Source: Ascaris suum
Lineage: Eukaryota > Nematoda > Chromadorea > Rhabditida > Ascarididae
Assembly: GCA_013433145.1 (NCBI GenBank)
Contig: CM024175.1
Location: 8,292,516 to 8,356,515, forward strand
DNA: 64,000 nt
Direction of reading: 5' to 3'
Position numbers and translations under genes: made by a program. The notes below the pieces were generated by a model. It did no database searches. It worked only from the letters and a program-made list of their open reading frames with translations, and was not told the DNA's origin. Within the stretch, counting starts at the first letter, position 1; the number at the start of each line of letters is the position of its first letter. Below are positions 18,061 through 31,078 of the stretch, piece after piece.

Positions 18061-21000
18061 CCGGTGCTCTAGTGAAAATTCTGTCGGAAGCAAGCTCACT
18101 CTGTAGATGCCGAAATGGCAAGCTTATTGATATTCGATCTGTTGAAAGTTGAAGTAATGTTTGTATCGAATGTTGCAATTGAGAAACCTTAATGAAAGGT
18201 GTTCTTAGGCGTTCTTTTCTCCTATGAATCTTTTACCTGCAAAGCGAAGACTGCTCACGCAGTCATTCTGCAACGCAATAGCAATAACAAATTTTCAGGA
18301 TTTGGCTGTAATTTTTGTCGCTGTACGTAAAATTAGAAAAGAGAATGAAAAAAAACTTTAAAAAAGAAGCATTTGCGAGAAGAAGATTTGAAGGGGCTCT
18401 CTTGGAATGTTTACGTCCATTTAGTTTGCACCTTTGCGTACTCTAGCTTGAATTACCTGGAGTATGTTTGTTGCCGAGCTCGACCTTATTTAAAATTTCA
18501 AAAATGTCAAAGCTCAGAGGTCAACGGATTTGTGCTCTTCTATCAACATCAATGCAAGCCGCTGTTTTCGTAATTTCTAGCTATACGTTCAAGCGTCAAG
18601 TTTAAATCGCAAATTCATTCTTCATCACTGTCAGTCGTGCATATATCGCCACATAAAGCGTTAATCTGCAAATCACCTTCATCGCTATCAAATTTGCGAG
18701 ATACGTGAGTTTCTATATTATCATCGTCACCAGTGATAAGTTTATTATTATTATCAGTTATAAGCCTGCTATGATCAACTACCATCATCACTATCTTATG
18801 TTTTTATCCACCAATCGTTTCACATGCTTACATGTCTTTTGTGTTGTTCATTTTTCTTGTTTCAGCAACAATAGGCATCAGTCACCACTAACTGTTCGAT
18901 GATCTTAAACAGACGCAGTTTTAATGTTGCTTCGAAAAAGTAGTAACCGAATCACTTTAAACGTGATTATATATGACAGAAAACTCGATAACAAAGCAAT
19001 TCAGGTTTCGAGGAAGTGTGATTTCAGAGAGAATCAATAAATACTGCTCTTTTATTTCCTAGAACTGACAATAGCCGCAGAAGTTTGCTGATCTAGAACG
19101 GCAATGGGGAACGGATTTATTATGAATGTGTCTTAACCATGTTGCTAGACACTAGTATTTATTGAATGGCTTTCCAGGGTGCATCGAAGTTGTCAAGGAA
19201 TGAGGCAAAAACAAAAAAGTACTTATTTTAACAGTTGCCGCCACCTGACAGGAGAGGGAGACAAGTGCAGGGATTTTTTTTTTTGACGGATACAGTGTCC
19301 ATTTCAGTATGCAGGAACTTGAAAAAAAATCCGTAAGGAAACACTGAGGATACTAAATAAATTTGCAAAGTGTCCACTTTGGCAATGCCGCTCCACAAAG
19401 CAACCAGTTCCATAAGTTCCCAACCGATAACAATTTAACCGATTCTTTTTGCTGTCTGAATTCTCTGCAAACGATCGCTTTTCTATTTTCGACCGGGCGT
19501 AAAATGCGAGCCTACCGGTTGCAATAATTCACCACATACTGGCTATATGATGTGGGCTATATTGGTATGGATTACTATATACAATGGGTAACATCGATCA
19601 AGTTTGTGGTTCTATCAAAGCATACGCATAAAATAAACACAACATCATCGTTTCGAAAAAAACTGGCAAATGTGAGAAAGTCTCTGATCTACTCACCCCA
19701 TTAATGAAATCTTACAACAGCCTTCTGACAGTCCGATCCTTCAACGTCGGAAAAAGTATTGAAGCTCGAAAAAGGTCGCAAAAATTTGACTGAGCCTCAC
19801 CGCTGCTCAAAAGGCATTTCACATCCATTCAAACGGTGTTTGTGCATTATGGCACATATTTTTTTATTTGTTGACAGCTTACGCAATAAGTTCGCTACGA
19901 TAAGCATAATTGCAAAAAATCACTTTTTTTGTCTATTTCAAAGTTGAAGCAGTATTTTTCTTCACCCTCTCATGTCTATTTTGCTCTCCTCCGTCTCAAA
20001 ACGTTGTCAGATATCTTTCACTCCCGTTGTTTGATTGCTTTTTGTTTCTTCCGCTCCCGAATGTGCAATCATTGAGCGCGAGTTTTTTTTAGTGACGATC
20101 TCCCCGAACAGTAATACCTGCCCATACTACATAATTGGTGATGTTTAGTACAGCGATTTACTGCGATATCATGCGATGCTACGTGTTGTAATCATATATT
20201 GCAATGTGCGAATGATGTGTTGCAACGTTGCAGTGCCGTGCAATACGTTGCAATGATGTGTTGTAATGTTGCAGTGGTATGCTATGAGGTAACAAAACAA
20301 AACGCAACAAAACAGCTTTTCATTTGTATTATAAACGCGACAAAACAGAACAACCACAAACTTATAAAGGTCAACGAACCACTTTTCATTTGTACTCATC
20401 TCCTCTCCCGGTTGATCATCAACAAATGCACGTTGTGTGATATACTTCAAATTATGCAGTACTATCCTTGCTGCTAACCTCTAATAAAAGCATCAAAGTC
20501 GCATATTCTATTGAAGTGAAACGATGGTGTATGAAATGTTATTAAATACGATACTATATCCAAAATGCTTGCCAGCCGTTTTTATATTCAAAAAAACTAC
20601 GGTAATCTTATCAAAAAAAAAATTTACATACATATAATATGCAAATATTTATCACGACAAGCAAAATCACAGAAAAACGCCAATGACCAGATAATATTAA
20701 TAAGTGAAAATTGTTATGCTGATGATCAGATCAAACGATATTGGGAGAAGAGAATTATTGGAGCGAAACATTGAATCAACAATTATCCTCTGTGAAAAAA
20801 ATATTCTACCTGCTGGAGAAAGGTATCTCTGAAAGAAATCCTTTCGCATCCCTTATCGATTAAAATATTTTCTCTTCTCGAAATTTGTTAGGATCGGTCA
20901 AAATGCAAAATTTGTTTACAAGATTTTTGGGTGGGACGATTGTGAGGTAAAGCACTACCGAAATGGAAATCCCAATCGGGCATATGAATACCGCTGACGA

Positions 21001-21918
21001 TTGAATAACACAGTTCTGAGTGAGCAAAAATAATAGCTCATGATAGTTCACCGTTGGAAGTATTAACTCTCATTAGCTGACAATAATAGATTTGAAAAAT
21101 CAACCCGGAAAATATGGGAAATTTGCAAAAGAAAATTTTTTTTCAAAAACGAAAAAATATCCAAAGTTGACTAGCAATACTTTCGCATATTGTTTTCCAA
21201 TGGTCGGCTATTTTATCACAAAAGGTGAAACAATATAAGCTATTAACATCAAGATATGCCTGAAATCAACTTCAACCTATACGGGATGAAATCGTCCTCG
21301 CATTTACGGTAATTTCCGCCCATCCTGAAAATACAAAATTTTCCTAGCCATGATGGAAAACACAAGAGATCGCCTCATGGATTGCAAGCATCCTCCACAA
21401 AGAGGGTTTCCACATAAAGCTTGATATGCTGATGGATCTCTCCTATGCGGTTGAAGCCAGTCACCCTCACAGCCAAGCAAATTATAGGTGGCCTTCTTGC
21501 ACACCTTGTATTAGCACTAATAAAGGCAACAATCATAATGACATTCAACATCGCTCATAGAACAACTGTTATTAGCGGTTGCCCGATTATTGAAATAATA
21601 TGAAATGAGAAGAACCTCTTAGGTATCCCTCTCCCAAAAATGTTTGCAGTAAAAACAGAAAAAAAGGATTTACACCCCCCCCCCCTTCCCCTTACCGGAA
21701 GTATGATCAACAATATAAAAGAAAAAATTTCAAAAACACAAACACTAAAATTACAGAAAAAAATTGCATAAATAAATCTCACAAATGCCATATTGCTATG
21801 GCAGAATGCATTATCATAACGATCACCTTTCAGAAATTACTTCATTGAATTTAAATATTACTATTATCATTATTTTATCCTTATTCTTCTTACTTATTGT
21901 AAGAATAAGTATCAGATT
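18061..21918. other. Intergenic stretch without a recognised gene
   Basis: AT-rich sequence with stops in all frames. Local repeats at about 20195-20290 (variants of ttgcaatgatgtgttg) and a duplicated word cttttcatttgta near 20317 and 20381. A minus-strand frame at 21304-21504 is cysteine-rich (KATYNLLGCEGDW, CGNPLCGGC) but has no splice context or recognised family. A run of 11 C lies at 21675-21685. Confidence 0.4.
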
Positions 21919-22149
21919 TCATTCCCGTTGATCGGTTTCATCTTCATTAGTGGATCCGATTGCCGGTACAATACCCAAATCTGAGAGTACTTGATCGTGG
22001 ACGTTTAAAGTTCGGCATTTCTCGAGTAGTTTCTTTTCGATAGTGAAAAGATGCTCGTCGCGAATATGAGGTGCCATTCGATGTACGCAATCTGCTAAAC
22101 GCGACGCATATTCTAAATTCGTACCGCTCGGACGTCGTGCCGTCAGAAT
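21919..22149 (-). CDS. Terminal coding exon of an unrecognised gene
   Basis: A TCTCTTAG acceptor (22150-22151) opens a 231-bp frame that runs to a TGA at 21919-21921, giving 76 residues with no internal methionine-led start. The composition is strongly protein-like: RRPSGTNLEYASRLADC, then HIRDEHLFTIEKKLLEKC and an acidic tail ending ETDQRE. It is a helical C-terminal segment of a minus-strand gene whose other exons should lie to the right; I could not identify them or the family. Confidence 0.5.
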   Translation of the reverse strand: MLTARRPSGTNLEYASRLADCVHRMAPHIRDEHLFTIEKKLLEKCRTLNVHDQVLSDLGIVPAIGSTNEDETDQRE

Positions 22150-23490
22150 CTAAGAGATCCCTGATGAAAAATATTTGCCACTATAAAACGAACGAGAACA
22201 AACAACATTTTGTTCTTCTGTACTAATGACCTTTAACGAGTTTTACGTATTGTGCTAGCTCTTAGTTGAATGTTGTTGTTTGCGAAGTTGCTTAGTTGAA
22301 TGTTGCGAAGAACAAACATTCTGTACCCATGCTTCCAGGATGTTCAATTGCGAAGTTTTATACACTGCAAGCTCTTAGTTGAATTTACGTATTAATCTTT
22401 CCTAACACTTTCGGAAGTCGAATAATTAAGAGATGAAGGTGCTGCCTGCCGAACTTCCTCTTCCCACCTCCCTTCTCAACGAATTCAGTAGTTATAATCT
22501 TTATAACGCTTCCAGAATACTCCCAGTACGGTTCGCTTTTTTGATTAATGATAGAGGTTTTCGAATCACAAAACATTAAATTCATGACAAACATGCACTT
22601 CCACGAAATATGCACATTGAGAGCACAGACACATGCAAAAAATTCGTCGTATACGAAAAGCTTTCCGATTATGGAACTTTCCAAACTAGGCTGGCAGAAC
22701 GTCGGAAATTGCTTTAGCATGCAAAACCGGCGAAACTTGGTACGATGCCACGGGGCGGTCAGAAATCTGCTATAAAGCTTTTTTGCTGCGATTTCCTGAT
22801 TTCTCTTTTCAATCTAGGAATCGCGATGGCAATGCGTGAAAAGGTGATTGCTTTTGTCAATACGACTTATCTGTACTTTATTGATAAACAGACGGATTCT
22901 CAGCGTTGACGGAACCAGGCCAGCTATTTGTAGGCGGGAGGAGCTAGGTGAATACTGAATTAGGTTTTCCTCGAACAGAAGGAAGCTTATGGTAACGAAA
23001 TTTACCGAGGCCATCAAATTTAATGCGACAAACGTTAGAGCAAATTCAGCTCATTGGTGTTTCTGTTTTCTTCAGTAAGCGCAGCCTATGCACTTGGCCC
23101 CTTAGGTAGGAGCTGAAGCCCTTTTTCGAACGCTAACATCGCGAAGAATTATCAATTCTATCGAGCAAACATGGGATTCATCTTTACGTCCGAGAGTTTA
23201 CCTATAGATTGGTCGAAATTCCGACAACTGGAGCTGTCAGTGATCTTCGCAAGCTTTCTACTGATCGACCGCAACGGGTGAAAACATATTTCAGCACTAA
23301 CGTTTGCGACTTTATTATCGAACTGCCATTTAGCAGAAATCCGCTGGGCTGGAAAATTGATAGACTTGGGGTCTGCGTCTAGCACGAATTTCACGAAATT
23401 CTGCGTGTTACACGTTTCTGCGTGCTCAACGGAACAGATTTAAAAAACAGGAACGAAATCCGTCCATCTGGGACTGAAGTATGACTTGCG
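22150..23490. other. Intergenic stretch with short local repeats
   Basis: The word agctcttagttgaat and variants recur at about 22256, 22289 and 22370 in a 130-bp patch. No exon linked to the 21.9-kb terminal exon could be supported. Confidence 0.4.
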
Positions 23491-26400
23491 ACAGGTAACA
23501 AACACGCACCTCCCTCACTCGTCGCACGCTTTCCCAGGTCACACGAAGCGGTTCACTCAAAACGGTGTCAAAATTGGTTCAACCGGAGCCGAAATACGGT
23601 CCACGACATTTCATACTCTGTGCAGCAGCATATGCGGCGATGCCGTGCGCACGTACTTAGTCCGCACTGCACTAGACAAGAATTAGATCTTCTTCGTATT
23701 ACGCCGTCTAATTTTCAAAACTGCATCGAAAGTGGACCATTTGGAGCCGAGATATGACCTCAAAAATTATTCAAGAAAAATGTCCAAATATGTACTAAAT
23801 TCATCTTCCGCAATTTTCTGGCCCGGCCCCTCCCCCTGAAGCCCTCGCATACATCTAAGACCTAGGCAGCCACTTTCTGGACGAAAATCCTGAGAAAAAG
23901 TCAACGTCGAAAAGTCGCAACATAGTAACCAATCGACACTGAACCACAGAATTTCGGCCTTATTGCTTGCTGGACTGCTCACTCCGCCAACTCCACGTTG
24001 CAATAACCGCCTCTCAGCGCTGGTGATATACTCAAGCAAGTGTCTGCCTTTCTCCCAGTGACGAACTCTTCGTCCACAAACTTCAGCATTCAGTATTTCC
24101 CGAAAGGCATGAAGATCGCAAGAAGGATGCATATATTTGTGATCTGTTCGTCAAGCTCTATCGTTTAGTCCCAAAATTATCGAAATCGAAGACAAAAGAA
24201 ATATTTTTCAGATCTTCCCTTACTACCCGGTTTAGAATCCCCATTTAGTACCCTTCAAATTGCGATTTTACAGGTTTTTTTCTCGCCTCATACTGGCCCT
24301 TGGCTCGTAATCCATACCCCTTGGAGAGGCCTCACCGAGGAGGCGAGAAATCAATAGGCCGTTAACATCACTATGCAACACCGACCGAAAACGAAAATCC
24401 CCAAAATCGCAAAAACCGAGATTTCAGGAATTCCAGCGGGGTGGAAACGGTCTTCAACTTTTGTCCCCAAATGAATCACCTTATACATCACTTGATAGAG
24501 CCTTTAAAGTTTTACTGAAAGAAGAAAGCCGGAAGCCGATAGACGTAAATATTGAAGAGAAGAAAATTCCCAAATATGAATTGTGGCACATTTGTATAGA
24601 AAGCATAAACAATTATTATTTCTCGAAATTCTCAAGAAACGCATCAGACGTGCATAATTATGATGAGCTGGTCGCATTCTATAGTTTCATAAAATCATCG
24701 TGATCGGAGACAAAAAATACTTTTCCAGATTTCCCCTTTACGACTGAAAAATTGCGAGCTTTGGGATTTTTTTTTCGGCTCGTGTTTTTCCTCGGGCGAT
24801 AGTCTATGCAACTTCGAGAGATCTCGGCAGGCCAATGACAAATCAAAAGGTTCTCTAATCTCATATCGAACACCGGCCAAGAACAGAACCCCAAAAATGC
24901 AAAAATTGAGATTTCAGGAATTCCGATGGGTCGAATCGATTTGCAAGTCTTCTTTAAAAATGTATCGCTGTAGGTATCATTCGACAGAGCTTCCAAAGTT
25001 CTATTGAAAAAGGCGAACCGAAACTTTATAGGCCTAAACATTGCCGAGATAAAACTTCCGAATTATCAAGTGGAATATATTTGTACAGAATGATCATGTA
25101 AATTAATTACTAAAATCAATAAAGTATTCCTCAAGTAATCAAAAAAGTGAATATTATAAAATAAAAGATTACAAAAATAATGAAAATAAATGAAATCAGG
25201 AAGAAGGGAGAGAAAGGAATTATGTTGATCGCAGGCAGAAGTGAGGATACGATCCTACTGACAGTATATTGTTTATTTCAGTACAGATATTAAGGTCAGG
25301 AGAGCACCACCCTCCTGAAAAGCTCCGCAAGAAGAGCTGCCGCTCCCCTTTATTCCCTACTTCCACCGGGTGTGCAGTTCTAGTTATGGAAAAAAAAAAC
25401 AATTCTTCATTAAGTTACACTAGTACATTTTTTTGACATTTTCTCTCCATCTCCTTTAACTTTGTAGGTGGCTTTCGAAAGAGAATTGAATACTGATTCG
25501 AATAAAAAAAAACTTCACTTCCAATCATCCAGGATCCCCCGAGTTATGAACGCGTGTAAAGTGATTTCTCCGACTTTCTCACTTTTGTGTACTGTCTCGC
25601 CGCCAAATGCAATTTCCAGTATTTCCGGTCCAGATAGTCTAGGTATGTCTAGACCTTTGGGAAGGAGATGGCCTGGAGCGTCGAATGCATTAAACGCTCA
25701 TCTCTCCAATTATCCGGAAAACAAGTTAGGACTGAAAATAGAAAAATTCCAGAACATCCTGAAAGTCGTAGATCGGAACAAAACCAAATTGATATTTTTA
25801 TATTATTCCTCGAGAGAAATGAAGACTCATAGCTGATGAAAACTGTGCGATGAACGGTAAAAAAGTTATAAAAATGAAGTTAGCAATTTGCCAAGAAATC
25901 TTCATCGCTTCCGGGAACATTAAAGGCAGTGTGACAGGTAGTCCTGAACAATGGATAATAAAAAAAATTGCAGCCTGGTGTGGTCTTCTGAGATTGAGAT
26001 ATGGCCAAAAAATGATTTTCCGGCTCCCGAACGGATATCTCAATCGGATCACTCAACACCCATAAACCTTCTTCATATTCACCTAAAGTCGGTTATTTCC
26101 AAGAGGTCCTACAAAAATCTCCTATGAAAATTCGAAAAGTGACAAAGAAATAAAGTTTCCCGGACCAGTTTCCATCCATTTTGAACATATTCCGGAACAA
26201 TTTTCATACTCAGGATTCAAAAAAAAGCCATTTTATAATCTGAAAAGCCATCTTGACCCAGCTACCTAACGAAAAGAATGAAGTCACAAGGCATGGAAGA
26301 GAAAAAAGTTATAAATAAATTCGCTTAACTGTTGAAAAAATTTTTAAAAAACTTTTCACATTCAAGACTTCCAGGTTTTGCATATTTACGGACTCGATTG
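23490..26400. repeat. Diverged tandem and dispersed repeats
   Basis: Two copies of a roughly 490-520-bp unit are recognisable: about 24180-24660 and about 24695-25100. Shared anchors are a word like caaaaaccgagatttcagga at 24410 and 24900, gatttcaggaattcc at both, and the downstream patterns catcacttgatagag/catcattcgacagag. Variants of a gagatatg/gagataaaa theme recur at 23740, 25050, 25995 and 26037. Open frames here change between copies, so they are not coding. Confidence 0.6.
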
Positions 26401-27469
26401 TATTTTTACTCAAACTGTCCAAAATGCTATTCGCCCAAATAGCCCGAATGCCGAAATATCGTGAAATCTGCACATTTCTGAGAAGGCGTGCTGCTCTCCG
26501 CTGTACTCATTAGAAACTAAAGCAATTCTGCGTTTTGTTTGGGGTTTCCCAACGAGTCCATTTGTATTGACGACTGATGTAGGAGACCAAAAATTCCACA
26601 AGGGGCAACAACAAAAGTGAGAAATTCCATAGCACGAAAAACAGCCGAATGATTTCAAAGTGGGAATGTCCCACTTCCGGCTGCTTGACACGTGTTACAG
26701 ACTGCCGTTATTCATCCAAAAAGAGCTCGTCCTTCCTCTCTTCAAATATAACCCTTGCCTCCGCCTCTCCGCATACTATCCGCATCCCTGGAAAGTTTGG
26801 AGTGCGAGAATTTGACAACAACCTGCTAAAGCACAGCTTGTTCTACCAGTTCCTTCAATAACGGCTTCGCAAAACGCCACTCTGGTGAAGCGACAGGTCG
26901 AATACAATCCTTCACCTATCCGTAGAAACTGTCCATAGACGGCGATCGACACAAGCATTCCCGGACGTCGTAACACGTCGTATGCTTGCAAAAATTGGAC
27001 GCGAACCAATCCAGTTTCTGTTCAAATCATGAATCTGCCGTCATTGCTATGCGCTTATGCCAAGGAATATTGCTAGAGTTCATTATGTCGGCGCTCTGAC
27101 ATTGCCGTGGCTGCATCAGCGGCTGCATGTGCTAGACCTTGCTGTTCGTTAGTTGGCTCCAACTTCAGTAGTGAAGCCAGTGCAGCGAAGCTTGGTGAAT
27201 ACAATGTACAGCCGTGTTTTAGCTCATGCTTATCTCGTGTTTCACACTGATTCCTCAGCAGTGAGAAAAATTGTTGGCAACAATTTACGAAAAAAAACGG
27301 ATGCTTCTCAGATGAAGGTCTTTCACTTACACAAGCAAAAAAATGCTTTAAGAACGTTTGTTGAGTTGGGTGGATTAGAGAAACGCGAAGACATTATCGT
27401 TCACACATCATTATTTTACCTGCCAAGCTGAATGGCGAAGCGGTAGGTTGTAAGGTTTCAGGTTTTTCC
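26400..27469. other. Probable repeat-derived sequence, no gene recognised
   Basis: Several medium open frames on both strands (26649-26861 plus, 26776-27009 minus, 27153-27431 plus) have ordinary composition but no recognised family. The position immediately upstream of a LINE fragment suggests that part of it may be the 5' portion of that element. Confidence 0.3.
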
Positions 27470-28200
27470 AGAGAGCTTGCTAAACTGCTGCAAGCTTTTT
27501 GCTTGTGATGTGAAAATATACAGATCTATTATTGAGCCCCATCTCGATTATAACGTGTTATGTGAAGACATTGTTTCATTAGAAAAGTGGCCACGTCTGT
27601 ACTTAAATTTTTTGACTGAATGTCTTTTGCGTTTATGTGGTCTCGGTCTTCCTGCAAAGAAAGTGATGAAGGATTTAGGTGTTTACGTGAGTTGCGACCT
27701 TAACTGGCAGAATCACTGTGTTGAAATATCGCCAATTCGTTGCTTACAGCAGCCCCCCTTTGGAATACTGTACTCAGATATGGTCCCCATCCGTGAAAAA
27801 GGATATCGGGATAACTGAGAGGTTTCAACTGCGCCTCAACAAAGGCAGCTTTTAGGAAAGTTTTTCATAGACAGTCCATTCTAATTATAAGCAACGGTTT
27901 CGTAATTTTGATTTCAGACCTCTGTGGCATCGCAGAGCTCAGTCCGACTTACGTTTATGTTTCAAGACAGTTAAAGGTTTCGCAGGCATTTAAAAGTAAT
28001 TTCTCTTTATAAAGTCTACACTGCGCTCGAGGCATCACTCCCTTCATATTGAAAGGAAATCAAAAAACCAAACTATATGCTTAATTCTTTCGCTTTTCCT
28101 GTTACTGCTTACCATATGAAGTAGTGATGGCTGCTAATTTATGGTTTGAGTGACGCTTGAAGCAGTGCGATCCGTCAGCGACATCGCCTACTTATCGGCT
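27470..28200 (+). pseudogene. CR1-like LINE reverse transcriptase, 3' fragment, broken
   Basis: Frame-shifted pieces match the C-terminal half of CR1/jockey-type non-LTR reverse transcriptases. Near 27490 CKLFACDVKIYRSI corresponds to the LFADDVKIYRSI block that carries the catalytic aspartates, here with the first D changed to C. Near 27670 KDLGVYVSCDLNWQNHC matches the K-DLGV-I-x-LSW-H block. Near 27755, in another frame, LEYCTQIWSPSVKKDI matches LEY-S-VWSP. Near 27895 RFRNFDFRPLWHRRAQSDL matches the terminal L-RR--DL block. At least two frameshifts and several stops make it dead. The endonuclease and the 3' tail are missing or unrecognisable. Confidence 0.75.
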
Positions 28201-29293
28201 GTAACTAATTATCATAAGTTCATTTCTGCATTCCCATGTGTCTCCGTTCCTCATTCACGAACTTTCGTCTTTGCTTCCGTTAATCACCGTTTGGGTTTTT
28301 AAACGCATCGTTATATTCAGTGTTTATACCTACATATACTTCACTTTTTCCCTGTATGTTTACTCTATCGAACGTGTGATTCCATGCTTTCTTCATCGTA
28401 TAAATGAAGATGCTTATTATCATCAGCATCTCCGCACGAATGCAATGAGAATATTCTCAGATGTGATTTCAAATCATCAATGGTTGTGGGGACTATTGCT
28501 TTGTTCTTGCTCGCTTAAAATGCATGGATCAGCTTTCGGAGGATTTTCTTTCATAGATTTGACGTCTGGAAAGCTGAAAGCAACATTGAGCAAGCTTGCA
28601 TCAGCATTATGATCAACTACATGTCTATCCGCTACTTCAGTGACTCGTTCCACATTTGCAGTTCAATTCAAAGGTTGAGAAAAAGAAGAGCGTAGCCAGC
28701 TGTTCGATTGGGGCTGCGAATGCGAGGAAAGTTTCAAGTAGAACGAATGTGTTGCCGTCAGTTATTCCGCCACATTATCGAGTAGTAACGACCAGCATCT
28801 TATTGCAGCAAACGGCAAATTTACATAGGCATTCGCTCAATAAGAATCTCGTGTTGGGTTCATTGAAGAAAAGGTGTGATGAACTTCATGTCTGTTGCAC
28901 AGTTCCTCTACTTGCGCATGAATAACTAGTCTGTTTAGTCTAGCGCTTGTAGGTGTAGCTGCACGTTCAGTATAAAACGATGAAGCAATGAGAACCACTC
29001 AACACGCCTTGAAGGATTTCACCCTTCAGCTTCCATTAGCCTACAAACAAGGTGTGCTTTATGAGGCTTGTCCAAGCTATTACACTTACTTCAATTAGGA
29101 GGGGGCGCACTCGGGCTTGATGATCTCGAAGTAATCCATTCTGGGAGGATGCAGTTTTATGATCAGCATTGTGCTCGGAATATTCCTCATAAGTGAACAC
29201 TCTGTTGTGGGTGCAAATTATTGCTGGTCGCAATTGCTCGTAGTGATCAGAACCCGTTCGTCTAGCCGAATCAGCTATTGCTTAACGCACTCA
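28200..29293. other. Intergenic stretch, nothing recognised
   Basis: One open plus frame (28238-28612) has no family resemblance. No splice-linked exons were found. Confidence 0.35.
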
Positions 29294-29302
29294 TTCTCAG
29301 CG

Positions 29303-29449
29303 ATGAATATCCTCGTTCTACCATTCACGACCATCATATTGCTTCTAAGCATCGTCGTTGAAGTGAAATGCCGACCACCGGAAATAGTGGGATATCTATG
29401 CGACTCGGCCTCCGACTCAATCTGGTGCACTGAATACTTCCGCAAATAA
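29303..29449 (+). CDS. Candidate small secreted peptide, 48 residues
   Basis: An ATG lies two bases after a TTCTCAG acceptor (29294-29300), the usual position for a nematode spliced-leader or first-intron site. The frame encodes a clear signal peptide (MNILVLPFTTIILLLSIVVE) followed by a short mature part of about 24-26 residues with two or three cysteines (VGYLCDSASDSIWCTEYF). The stop is followed at once by an AATAAA-like word. Signal, cysteines and splice context support a real secreted peptide. No family is recognised, and such short frames arise by chance, so confidence is moderate. Confidence 0.4.
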   Translation: MNILVLPFTTIILLLSIVVEVKCRPPEIVGYLCDSASDSIWCTEYFRK

Positions 29450-31078
29450 AAAAAATCGATGCGATAGCGAACGTTCCTGTCCAGGTAAATATCCAGCGCT
29501 CCTTTGGATAAAACAGTTCCAACGTTGGCAAAGGCTTTTTCGGAACTCTTCAATCTCTTATATAAATGGGTTTTGAAATCTCAGCAAAAAGTAAATTGGC
29601 TTGCCCTGTACAACATCTTGTTGGCCTTTTGAGATTACGTTAAGTATCCGTCTGCTTTAAAATTTGTCTTATTTACGACTGTTCTGGATGGGAGTCAAAC
29701 ACTCATCGCTGAATTACTCACATTAGTGGCCTGCTGCAACCCAGATTCACTTTTCTCTAAACAATATGCGACGCTTTCAGGTCGATGGCCACATATCTCC
29801 TCCAGTGGTGTATGTTCGAAGACTCGATTCGTTCGTGGGAATGCTTTTATTATTGTTTATAAATAATGTTGTTGTGTAAAACCAATATATACCATCTCAA
29901 GTCGTCTTAACGTACGTATAAATAAATTATATATGGTTGAATTTTGAGAAAATAAAGAAAAAACTTTTGTTACTGTAATGCGGAGTAACTGAACAGACAG
30001 AAGCCAGCAAAAAAATTTGATCATTTCAGATTGCGCTATGCGAATGGGGAAATGTTCCGTATTTTTACGTATAAGATGCGAGCTATACGCATGATGGTTA
30101 CTCTTTTATACGGCAGCTGTATACCGATGGCGCCTATAGCACTTTTTCTTGCTCGACTTTACGCAGTGGAACTGCTATAAACCGCTGAGGGAAATCTCTC
30201 ACAATTAGTATGGAAAATCTATACTGTGCTTAAAATCTTATCATTTAGTGTCACATTATATAACAACTGATGTTCAACACAACAATAAAATATAGCTTCG
30301 ATAAACAACAACAATCACTGGTGAGAAACAAAACCAACGGCACAAAGCAAAATGATTGCAAACAATTTTTACTTATTTCTTAAAAAAAAATTCACTCAAC
30401 ATAAATGTGAAATCAAACAGCAATATATGAATATATAAACGATAATAAAGCAGAATAGAGTTTGGGCAGAAAAATAAAAAGAGTAAAGAAAAATGCGACC
30501 AAAGCAGCAATCAAGCTAAAGCCAATCATCTTCAATGCAACTACTTCCAAGTTGAATTATGCAAATGTGATGGTCAAATGCAAAGCTGCAACCAGTGAAC
30601 GCAACTTGAAAACACAATGTTGCTTTATCTGTAAAATACGCAAAAATATTTCACATTTATCGTAAGCATCGAATAAAAACCCCATGTGATAAGACATTAC
30701 TTAGTGATGTCTCATGTTCTTACCAGAAGTCGCCAACGTAACAAACCAACACATCTACATAGATCATATAAGTCTGCATAAACAAGTCTTCATATATGTC
30801 CCCTCCCTCTCCTCCAATCTCCCACATTTCCGGAAGCGACAACTCCCCTTCAATGTCCAGGAGAACGCAGAAATAAAGAAGAAGCAACCTTGAATCGATG
30901 CGAATACGGCACGTCAACGCTCAGAAACAATACAACAACATTTCCACAAACACGAAGATCACCTTTTGAGCAGTCACCGAATGTCAGTCAAAAGCATCAA
31001 GGCATAAAATAACGAAGAACATTTGATTCAACTGTGGCAATTCCATTTGAAATTATGAAGGTGGCTGCCTTAAAAGCT
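29450..31078. other. Intergenic region downstream of CFDP1
   Basis: AT-rich, with many stops in all frames. It should contain the 3' untranslated end of the minus-strand CFDP1 gene, but no canonical AATAAA close to its stop was found. Nothing else recognised. Confidence 0.4.
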
